From contig DJET01000065.1 in the NCBI GenBank assembly GCA_002431945.1, positions 1 to 12,005 on the forward strand: a stretch of DNA of 12,005 nucleotides, in the 5' to 3' direction. Source of the stretch: Ruminococcaceae bacterium UBA5891 (GTDB lineage: Bacteria > Bacillota > Clostridia > Oscillospirales > Acutalibacteraceae). Position numbers and translations under genes: made by a program. How positions within the stretch are numbered: position 1 is the first letter of the stretch; each line of letters opens with the position of its first letter. Under the pieces are notes generated by a model. That model was given only the letters and a program-made list of their open reading frames with translations, was not told where the DNA came from and ran no database searches. Below, one piece after another: positions 6,112 to 12,005 of the stretch.

Positions 6112-7875
6112 ATGACTTCAACGCAGATACTTTTAATGGCTGCCGAGCTGCTCGGCGGTCTTGCGTTTTTCCTTTACGGAATGACAATGCTTTCGGGCGG
6201 GCTTGAAAACCTTACGGGCGGCACACTTGAGCAAACGCTTAAAAGGGTTACAAGAAATCCGATTTTAAGCTTTTTCCTAGGTGCTGGCATAACCATTGCA
6301 ATACAGTCTTCATCGGCTATGACGGTTATGCTTGTGGGTCTTGTAAATTCGGGCATAGTTGAGTTTTGCGATACATTCGGCGTTGTTATGGGCTCAAATG
6401 TGGGCACAACACTTACCGCGTGGCTTTTAAGCCTTGCGGGCATCGGCGGCGATAATTTCTTTTTAACCCTTTTAAAGCCTATGACCTTCGCACCTATTCT
6501 TGCCTTTTTGGGAATACTTTTAAGAATGATCTCAAAAGAGGAAAAGAAAAAGAACATAGGTCTTATATTCATAGGCTTTGCCATTCTTATGACGGGAATG
6601 GATTTTATGAGCAATTCTATGAATTCCGTTCAGGAAATGAAGGGCTTTCAGAACCTGCTCACGGCTTTCAGCAGTCCCATAATCGCGCTTTTGATATCTG
6701 TTGTTTTTACGGGCATAATTCAGTCCTCCGCCGCAACGATAGGTATTGTTCAGGCATTGGCGCTTACGGGAGCCATAACCTATGAAATGGCAATACCTCT
6801 TGTACTCGGCGCTAACATAGGCACCTGTATTACTGCGTTTCTTTCAAGCTTCGGAACAAACAAAAACGCAAAACGCGTTGTTGCGTTACATATATATGTA
6901 AACGTTATCGGCTCGGTTGTATGTATGATAATTCTTTACATACTAAAGGCAATAGGCGTAAGCGTTCTGTCAATGACAGTTTCTATGTTCGGCGTTGCAA
7001 TCATACATACCCTTTTCAATCTTGTTAATACGGTATGTCTTATTCCGTTTAAAAAAGCCGTTTTCAGGCTTTGCGAGCTTACCGTTAAAAACAGCGACGA
7101 TAAAACGCATACCGTTTTTCTGGACGAGCGTTTGTTCAACAATACGGCTCTTGCGGTTTCGGAATGCCACCGCCTTACAAACGAAATGGCGGAATATGCA
7201 AGAACCTCGCTTATTAAATCAATAAGTCTTATTTCCACTTATGACGGCGAGACCGTAAATTATATTAAAGAAACCGAAGGTCTTATAGATAAGTATGAGG
7301 ACAAGCTGGGCACTTACCTTGTGCGGTTAAGCAACAACGAGCTTTCGGAAAATCTTTCCCATTCGATAGCGCGTATGCTTCACAGCATAGGAGATTTTGA
7401 GCGCATAGGCGACCACGCCCTTAACATATGCAAGGTTGCCGAGGAAATGCACAACAAGGGCATAAGCTTTTCAGACGAGGCAAAGCGTGAAATTGCCGTT
7501 ATAACAAACGCCGTTACCGAAATACTTAATATGACGGTAGACTCCTTTGTTAACGACGATATAGAAACCGCCTCGCACGTAGAGCCGCTTGAGCAGGTTA
7601 TAGACAAGCTTAACAAAAGGCTTAAGTCACGCCATGTTGCAAGGCTTCAAAACGGCGAATGTACCATTGAGCTTGGGTTTGTATTTACCGATCTGCTTAC
7701 AAATTACGAGCGCGTTTCGGATCATTGCTCCAACATTGCGGTTTACACAATGCAGCTGCCGAGCGATAAGCTTGACGCGCACAAATACTTAGCAAAAATC
7801 AAAAATTCCGAAGACGGCACTTTTGTGGACGACTTCAATATGTACAGCGAAAAATATTCGCTTAATAATATTTAA
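6112..7875 (+). CDS. Na+/phosphate cotransporter family protein with PhoU-like domain
   Basis: A 587-residue protein of the NptA/PNaS family, which imports inorganic phosphate with sodium. The N-terminal half is membrane-embedded and has the two inverted repeats typical of the family: QSSSA (65-69) with GSNVGTT (94-100), and QSSAA (204-208) with GANIGTC (233-239). From about 345 to 560 the protein is soluble and helical, resembling PhoU, with a GDFERIGDHALNI-type helix (429-441) and the related YERVSDHCSNI in the second half. PhoU-like tails are thought to regulate such transporters. The ATG start is preceded by GGGG (6101-6104) and AAGGA (6106-6110). It follows glyS by 15 nt and is closed by a hairpin. 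Substrate specificity is inferred from the family; some members may move other solutes. Confidence 0.92.
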   Translation: MTSTQILLMAAELLGGLAFFLYGMTMLSGGLENLTGGTLEQTLKRVTRNPILSFFLGAGITIAIQSSSAMTVMLVGLVNSGIVEFCDTFGVVMGSNVGTTLTAWLLSLAGIGGDNFFLTLLKPMTFAPILAFLGILLRMISKEEKKKNIGLIFIGFAILMTGMDFMSNSMNSVQEMKGFQNLLTAFSSPIIALLISVVFTGIIQSSAATIGIVQALALTGAITYEMAIPLVLGANIGTCITAFLSSFGTNKNAKRVVALHIYVNVIGSVVCMIILYILKAIGVSVLSMTVSMFGVAIIHTLFNLVNTVCLIPFKKAVFRLCELTVKNSDDKTHTVFLDERLFNNTALAVSECHRLTNEMAEYARTSLIKSISLISTYDGETVNYIKETEGLIDKYEDKLGTYLVRLSNNELSENLSHSIARMLHSIGDFERIGDHALNICKVAEEMHNKGISFSDEAKREIAVITNAVTEILNMTVDSFVNDDIETASHVEPLEQVIDKLNKRLKSRHVARLQNGECTIELGFVFTDLLTNYERVSDHCSNIAVYTMQLPSDKLDAHKYLAKIKNSEDGTFVDDFNMYSEKYSLNNI

Positions 7876-7883
7876 TATTTCCG

Positions 7884-7916
7884 CCCTGCCCGTTTTATCC
7901 GTGCAGGGTGTTTAAT
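7884..7916 (+). terminator. Candidate intrinsic terminator after the phosphate transporter
   Basis: CCCTGC (7884-7889) pairs with GCAGGG (7903-7908). After a C/T mismatch the stem can add CG with CG around a TTTTATC loop. The tail TGTTTAATT is only moderately T-rich. It lies 8 nt after the transporter stop and before rnfC, a position that suits a terminator dividing the two units, possibly a leaky one. Confidence 0.6.
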
Positions 7917-7931
7917 TAAACCGGAAAAACA

Positions 7932-7959
7932 TATTATTTAATATAATTTTATTAAGGAG
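7932..7959 (+). promoter_or_regulatory. Possible -10 region and ribosome binding site of the rnf operon
   Basis: Two -10-like hexamers occur in an AT-rich gap: TATTAT (7932-7937) and a perfect TATAAT (7942-7947). Neither has a convincing -35 hexamer at 16-18 bp. The perfect one would start RNA almost at the ribosome binding site AAGGAG (7954-7959), so the first is more plausible. The ribosome binding site is clear; the promoter is tentative. Confidence 0.35.
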
Positions 7960-7965
7960 TAGGCT

Positions 7966-9288
7966 ATGAACAAGGAAAGAATACTGCGGCCTGTCAGGCG
8001 TATTCACGGCGGTATGCTTTTACCGCACTTAAAGGGCACTGCCGACGCTGAATCGCTTATGATGCCGCCGCCCGATACCGTAAAAATACCTATGCTTCAG
8101 CATATAGGCGCTCCGGCGGAGCCTGTTGTGAACACGGGCGACAGGGTTTTTGTAGGCACGCTTATAGGCAAAGCGGCAGGGGCTGTAAGCGCCGCGGTGC
8201 ATTCAAGCGTTTCGGGCACCGTAAAGGCGGTGGAAAGCGTAATTTCGGGCGGTAAAGAGATAAAGAGGGTTGTAATAGACTCAGACGGGCTTATGGAAAA
8301 GGATCCGTCGCTAAAGCCGTTCGACGTAAATAATGCGCAGGATATAGCAAACGCCGCCGCCGAATGCGGGCTTGTCGGCCTTGGCGGCGCAGGCTTTCCC
8401 GCAAGCGTAAAGCTTACGGTTAAAGAGGAAACCCCGATAGACACCCTTATTATAAACGGCGCCGAGTGCGAACCTTACATAACAAGCGATTACCGCGAAT
8501 GTATAGAAAGCTATAACGACGTAATAGAGGGCGTTTATCTTTTAAAGGATAAGCTTAACGTTAAAAACGTTATTATATGCATAGAAAGCAATAAGGAAAA
8601 GGCAATTACCAAGCTTTACACCATAGCCGCCGATAAGCGCGACGAGGACGACGCCGTAAGGCTTATGAAGCTGCCCACAAGCTACCCTCAGGGGGCGGAA
8701 AAGGTAATTATATATTCCGCAACCGGCAGGCGGGTGCCCGCAGGCAAGCTGCCGAGCGACGTTGGCTGCATAGTAATGAACATAACAAGCGTTGCCGCGC
8801 TTTACAGGTTTATTAAAACGGGTATGCCGCTTGTTTCAAAACGCATAACGGTAGACGGCACCGCCGTTAACGAGCCTAAAAACGTTATCGTACCCATAGG
8901 CACCCCGATAGAAAAGGTGCTTGAATTTGCAGGCGGCGTATCTGACGACGCGGCGGAGATAATAATGGGCGGACCTATGATGGGCGTGGACGTTTGCGAT
9001 AAGGAAGCCGTTATAGAAAAGCGTAACAATGCCTTAACGGTGATGAAGGAAAGGTTTAAGGAACCCGACGCGTCGCCCTGTATACACTGCGGCAGATGCG
9101 CCGCGGCATGTCCTATGCGGCTGTATCCCACCGCGGTAGAGGCGGCGCTTAGCCACGGCCTTAAGGATAAGCTTAAAACGCTTAACGTTAATTACTGTAT
9201 GGAATGCGGAAGCTGCTCCTACGTATGTCCCGCAAAGCGGCCGCTTACACAGGCAATGCGGCTTGCAAAGGCAGAATTAAGGAGGTAA
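7966..9288 (+). CDS. rnfC: Rnf complex subunit RnfC
   Basis: RnfC is the peripheral cytoplasmic subunit of the Rnf ferredoxin:NAD+ oxidoreductase and is thought to carry the NAD(H) and FMN site. At 440 aa it has normal length for Firmicutes and lacks the long repeat tail of some proteobacterial forms. Order of parts: N-terminal RRIHGG (11-16), a barrel-sandwich-like segment (about 40-105), GLGGAGFPA (138-146), a nucleotide/flavin-site motif shared with NuoF, and INGAECEPYITSD (163-175). Then two ferredoxin-like 4Fe-4S motifs: Cys372, 375, 378, 382 and Cys411, 414, 417, 421. The ATG start has AAGGAG 6 nt upstream. It is the first gene of rnfCDGEA, and the ribosome binding site of rnfD lies over its stop codon. 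Confidence 0.96.
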   Translation: MNKERILRPVRRIHGGMLLPHLKGTADAESLMMPPPDTVKIPMLQHIGAPAEPVVNTGDRVFVGTLIGKAAGAVSAAVHSSVSGTVKAVESVISGGKEIKRVVIDSDGLMEKDPSLKPFDVNNAQDIANAAAECGLVGLGGAGFPASVKLTVKEETPIDTLIINGAECEPYITSDYRECIESYNDVIEGVYLLKDKLNVKNVIICIESNKEKAITKLYTIAADKRDEDDAVRLMKLPTSYPQGAEKVIIYSATGRRVPAGKLPSDVGCIVMNITSVAALYRFIKTGMPLVSKRITVDGTAVNEPKNVIVPIGTPIEKVLEFAGGVSDDAAEIIMGGPMMGVDVCDKEAVIEKRNNALTVMKERFKEPDASPCIHCGRCAAACPMRLYPTAVEAALSHGLKDKLKTLNVNYCMECGSCSYVCPAKRPLTQAMRLAKAELRR

Positions 9289-9294
9289 AACGCA

Positions 9295-10242
9295 ATGAAA
9301 GATATGCTTAACGTTTCGTCTTCTCCGCATATAAGGCACAGCGAGACTGTTACGGGTATAATGGGGGACGTTATAATAGCTCTTATGCCCGCGGCGGTTT
9401 ACGGCTGCATACTTTTCGGGATTCGCGCAGCGGCGGTGCTTGCAGTTTGTGTTTTAACTGCTGTTTTAAGCGAGCTTTTGTGGGATAAGGCGCTTAAAAA
9501 GCCTAACTCGGTAAAGGATCTGTCGGCGGTGGTAACGGGGCTGCTGCTCGGTATGAATCTGCCGCCTACGCTGCCGTTATGGCAGGCGGCAATAGGCAGT
9601 GTTTTTGCAATTATAGTTGTAAAGCAGATGTTCGGGGGAATAGGCTGTAATTTTGCCAACCCCGCAATTGCGGCGCGTATAGTGCTGTTGGTTTCATTCC
9701 CGTCTTCTATGACAAGGTTTATCGAGCCGGTTTCAGACGTTGTTACCTCGGCAACGCCGCTTGGATACATAAACGGTACAGTGTCAGAAGCGTTTACCTT
9801 TAAATCGCTGTTTTTCGGTATGCACGCGGGATCAATAGGCGAAACCTCGGCGTTTTTACTGCTTGTGGGCGGCGTTTATTTAATGCTCAGGCGCATAATT
9901 TCACCCGTTATACCGGCGTGCTTTATAGGCACGGTGGCTCTCTTTTCGTTAATTTCGGGTCAGGATATTGCGGTTTCGGTATTGGGCGGCGGCTTAATTC
10001 TCGGCGCTGTGTTTATGGCAACCGATTATACAACAAGCCCCGTAACCGCGCTCGGTAAGGCGGTTTTCGGCGTGGGGTGCGGCGTTATTACCTTTGTTAT
10101 AAGAAAATTCGGTTCCCTGCCCGAAGGCGTTTCATATTCTATACTTATTATGAATATTTTGACGCCGTATATCGACCGTTTCACCCTTTCAAAACCGTTC
10201 GGTTATATAAAACCGAAAAAGGAGGAACCCGAAAATGGCTGA
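9295..10242 (+). CDS. rnfD: Rnf complex subunit RnfD
   Basis: An integral membrane subunit (315 aa) homologous to NqrB, thought to carry a covalently bound FMN and take part in ion transport. Many hydrophobic helices are visible. The family stretch GGIGCNFANPAIAARIV (114-130) is followed by DVVTSATPL (148-156). Thr154 is at the expected flavinylation position, although the usual S/T-G-A-T is written T-S-A-T here. The C-terminal ATDYTTSPVTALGKAVFG and the IRKFGSLPEGVSYSILIMN segment are typical. The ATG start has AAGGAGGT (9279-9286), overlapping the rnfC stop. The last 8 nt overlap rnfG, which suggests coupled translation. No apbE flavin transferase gene is in the window. Confidence 0.95.
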   Translation: MKDMLNVSSSPHIRHSETVTGIMGDVIIALMPAAVYGCILFGIRAAAVLAVCVLTAVLSELLWDKALKKPNSVKDLSAVVTGLLLGMNLPPTLPLWQAAIGSVFAIIVVKQMFGGIGCNFANPAIAARIVLLVSFPSSMTRFIEPVSDVVTSATPLGYINGTVSEAFTFKSLFFGMHAGSIGETSAFLLLVGGVYLMLRRIISPVIPACFIGTVALFSLISGQDIAVSVLGGGLILGAVFMATDYTTSPVTALGKAVFGVGCGVITFVIRKFGSLPEGVSYSILIMNILTPYIDRFTLSKPFGYIKPKKEEPENG

Positions 10243-10825
10243 TATAAAGGCGATAATAAAAAACAATAAGGACGACATTATAAAGCCGGTTGCGGTTTTG
10301 CTTGCCATTTGTATAATAATTCCGCTGGCGCTCAGTGTTACAAACAAAATAACGGCTGAAAAAATAGTGCGGCTTGAAACAGAAAACAGCAATAAAAATA
10401 TGGCTCTTCTTGTTAAGGCGGAAAGCTACGAAAGGTGCGAAACAAACGGTATAGTGTATTACGCCGCCGTAAACGGCGGAAATACCGCAGCTTACATATT
10501 TACCGAAAGCGCAAAGGGCTACGGCGGCGACGTTTCGGTTATGACCGCCGTTAATACCGACGGAACGGTATCGGGCACGGCTATACTCGACGTATCAAAC
10601 GAAACGCCCGGTCTTGGGCAAAACGCCGCTAAGGAAGGCTTTTATTCGCAGTTTAAAGGGCTTAAAAAGGGTATATCTCTGCTTAAAAACGGCGCGGACG
10701 GCGAAAAGAACGAAATAAACGCCGTAACGGGCGCCACAATAACCTCTGCTGCGGTTACGCGCGCGGTAAATGCGGCGCTTGACGATTTTGATAAGGTAAG
10801 GGAGGCGGAAAGCGGTGAAGAATAA
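10235..10825 (+). CDS. rnfG: Rnf complex subunit RnfG
   Basis: RnfG (196 aa) has one N-terminal membrane helix (about 17-36) and an outward-facing FMN-binding domain. Family marks are KGYGGDV (94-100), ETPGLG (123-128) and the flavinylation motif TGAT (165-168), with Thr168 the expected covalent FMN site. The motif is followed by TSAAV, as usual. It passes electrons between RnfD and the other membrane subunits. The ATG start is preceded by GGAGGA (10221-10226). It overlaps rnfD by 8 nt and rnfE by 11 nt, forming a tightly coupled set. Confidence 0.95.
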   Translation: MADIKAIIKNNKDDIIKPVAVLLAICIIIPLALSVTNKITAEKIVRLETENSNKNMALLVKAESYERCETNGIVYYAAVNGGNTAAYIFTESAKGYGGDVSVMTAVNTDGTVSGTAILDVSNETPGLGQNAAKEGFYSQFKGLKKGISLLKNGADGEKNEINAVTGATITSAAVTRAVNAALDDFDKVREAESGEE

Positions 10826-11504
10826 GTATTTAGGCTATTTTACAAACGGGCTTATTAAAGAGAACCCGACTCTTCGTTTGGTGCTCGGCACCTGCCCTAC
10901 GCTTGCCGTTACCACCGCTGCGGTTAACGGTATAGGAATGGGGCTTTCGGCAACTGTTGTGCTTATATGCTCTAACCTTGCAATATCCCTGCTTCGTAAC
11001 ATTATACCCGATAAGGTGCGTATTCCTGCGTTTATTACCATAATCGCGGGCTTTGTAAGCGTGGTGCAAATGCTTGTAAAGGCGTTTTTGCCGGCTATTG
11101 ATAAGGCGCTTGGTATTTACCTGCCGCTTATAGTGGTAAACTGCATTATACTTGCACGTGCGGAAATGTTTGCCTCTAAAAATCCGCCGCTTGCAAGCGT
11201 GCTTGACGGCGCGGGTATGGGCATTGGCTTTACCGCCGTGCTGACACTAATGGGCGCGGTAAGAGAGTTGCTCGGCGCAGGCTCGCTTTTCTCGTTCCCC
11301 GTAACCTCACGCTTTATAAGTCCTATGATAATATTTTTACTGCCGCCCGGAGGATTTTTTGTTTTCGGTATGCTGGTGGCGGCTTCCAACGCCATAGCAA
11401 AAAGGAGCGGCAAAAAGCCTGTGGAGCATTTAGGGTGCGAAAGCTGCCCTTCTAAGGAAATGTGCGGTCAGGCAGACGTAAAGGAGGCGACGGAAAATGA
11501 ATAG
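10815..11504 (+). CDS. rnfE: Rnf complex subunit RnfE
   Basis: A membrane subunit (229 aa) homologous to NqrD. Together with RnfA it forms an inverted pair of six-helix proteins thought to hold an iron-sulfur centre inside the membrane. The matching cysteines are visible: Cys27 in GTCPTLAV and Cys110 in VVNCIILA. Other family marks are NPTLRLVLGTCP (17-28), GIYLPLIVVNC (100-110) and GAVRELLGAG (147-156). The start is GTG 10815 with GGGAGG (10800-10805) 9 nt upstream, inside rnfG. After the last helix the tail carries an extra CESCPSKEMC (208-217), a CxxCx5C group of unknown use. The gene overlaps rnfA by 8 nt. Confidence 0.95.
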   Translation: MKNKYLGYFTNGLIKENPTLRLVLGTCPTLAVTTAAVNGIGMGLSATVVLICSNLAISLLRNIIPDKVRIPAFITIIAGFVSVVQMLVKAFLPAIDKALGIYLPLIVVNCIILARAEMFASKNPPLASVLDGAGMGIGFTAVLTLMGAVRELLGAGSLFSFPVTSRFISPMIIFLLPPGGFFVFGMLVAASNAIAKRSGKKPVEHLGCESCPSKEMCGQADVKEATENE

Positions 11505-12005
11505 CACAACAATAGCCTCGATCTTACTTGCGGCTATACTTACAAATAATATGGTTTTGTCGAAATTCCTCGGAATTTGCCCGTTTTTGGGAGTTTCCAA
11601 AAAAACCGATACCGCCCTTTCAATGAGTATTGCGGTAACGCTTGTAATGGTGGTGTCCGCCGCGGTTACGTGGCCTATTTATCACTACATACTTTATCCC
11701 GATTATACCTATCTTGAAACGATAGTGTTTATACTTGTTATTGCGGCGATAGTGCAGTTAATAGAAATTGTGCTTAAAAGGTACATAAAGCCGGTATATA
11801 ATTCGCTCGGTATTTATCTGCCCCTTATTACCACAAACTGCGCGGTGCTTGGTATTACAATGCTTAACATTACAAACGGTCTGGGGTTTGTGCAGTCGCT
11901 TGCCAACGCGTTCGGCGCGGGGCTTGGCTTTATGCTTGCAATGCTGCTGTTTTCGGGCGTAAGGGAAAGGCTTGAAACCGCCGATATTCCCGAATTTTTA
12001 AAGGG
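11497..12005 (+). CDS. rnfA: Rnf complex subunit RnfA, cut by the window edge
   Basis: The reading frame stays open from ATG 11497 to the end of the window, giving 169 complete codons of a family that is about 190 residues long. The protein begins MNSTTIASILLAAIL and shows NNMVLSKFLGICPFLGVS (17-34) with Cys28, then SLGIYLPLITTNCAVLG (103-119) with Cys115. These are the counterparts of RnfE Cys27 and Cys110. Near the edge is FSGVRERLE, a usual C-terminal RnfA feature. The ribosome binding site AAGGAGG (11481-11487) lies within the end of rnfE, with an 8-nt gene overlap. rnfB, the ferredoxin-like subunit that accepts electrons from ferredoxin, is expected directly downstream in this gene order. 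Confidence 0.95.
   Translation, partial: MNSTTIASILLAAILTNNMVLSKFLGICPFLGVSKKTDTALSMSIAVTLVMVVSAAVTWPIYHYILYPDYTYLETIVFILVIAAIVQLIEIVLKRYIKPVYNSLGIYLPLITTNCAVLGITMLNITNGLGFVQSLANAFGAGLGFMLAMLLFSGVRERLETADIPEFLK

Noticed and set aside
6174..6614. Long minus-strand open frame (146 codons) inside the Na+/Pi transporter gene
   Set aside because: It lies wholly within a well-supported gene, gives a low-complexity Pro/Ser/Ile-rich product without family motifs, and is an antisense shadow.
6995..7225. Plus-strand open frame of 76 codons inside the transporter gene
   Set aside because: It is in another frame of a clear gene, with no ribosome binding site and no recognisable domain.
8097..8444. Minus-strand open frame of 115 codons inside rnfC
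   Set aside because: The antisense of a conserved RnfC region. The Ser/Thr/Pro-rich translation is typical of shadow frames.
9399..9770. Minus-strand open frame of 123 codons inside rnfD
   Set aside because: An antisense shadow of the membrane-protein coding region with no recognisable motif.
7966..12005. Na+-translocating NADH:quinone reductase (Nqr) instead of Rnf
   Set aside because: RnfC with two 4Fe-4S motifs as the first gene and the order C-D-G-E-A are Rnf features. NqrA lacks these clusters and no nqrF-like gene is present.

Overview
The window looks like ordinary chromosome from an endospore-forming anaerobic member of the Firmicutes (Clostridia), probably an uncultured gut-type lineage. 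This rests on three things: a sporulation-specific spoIIR gene, an rnfCDGEA cluster in the gene order known from Clostridia, and strong AGGAGG-type ribosome binding sites. Species cannot be named from the sequence. Five of the twelve genes use non-ATG starts (four TTG, one GTG), each with a good ribosome binding site.

Layout. Positions 1-379 hold no gene. They contain a perfect 12-bp inverted repeat, a composite REP/MITE-like element with 7-bp inverted ends, and a GC-rich hairpin that may end transcription of the minus-strand DegV-family lipid-binding gene (380-1237). A divergent promoter region (1238-1387) separates that gene from a plus-strand run: a membrane-anchored polysaccharide deacetylase, a VanZ-family membrane protein and ispE (isoprenoid precursor kinase), the last two overlapping. 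Next come spoIIR, then glyS (alpha2-type glycyl-tRNA synthetase) behind its own promoter, and a Na+/phosphate cotransporter with a PhoU-like tail. A short hairpin follows, then the rnf operon: rnfC, rnfD, rnfG, rnfE and the first 169 codons of rnfA, which runs off the right edge. rnfB is expected next but is not in the window.

How the genes work together. The rnf genes encode the membrane ferredoxin:NAD+ oxidoreductase that couples electron transfer to Na+ or H+ export. The subunits carry the expected marks: two 4Fe-4S motifs in RnfC, flavinylation-type threonines in RnfD and RnfG, and the paired membrane cysteines in RnfE and RnfA. The adjacent Na+/Pi transporter could use a sodium gradient made by Rnf, but that link is inference. 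The deacetylase, VanZ protein and IspE fit cell-envelope themes (peptidoglycan or glycan modification, and precursors of the lipid carrier).

I found no convincing undescribed system. The points most worth a second look are the repeat-rich left edge, the start-site correction of the deacetylase, a cysteine-rich tail on RnfE, an atypical flavinylation motif in RnfD, and a duplicated palindrome at the glyS promoter and start.
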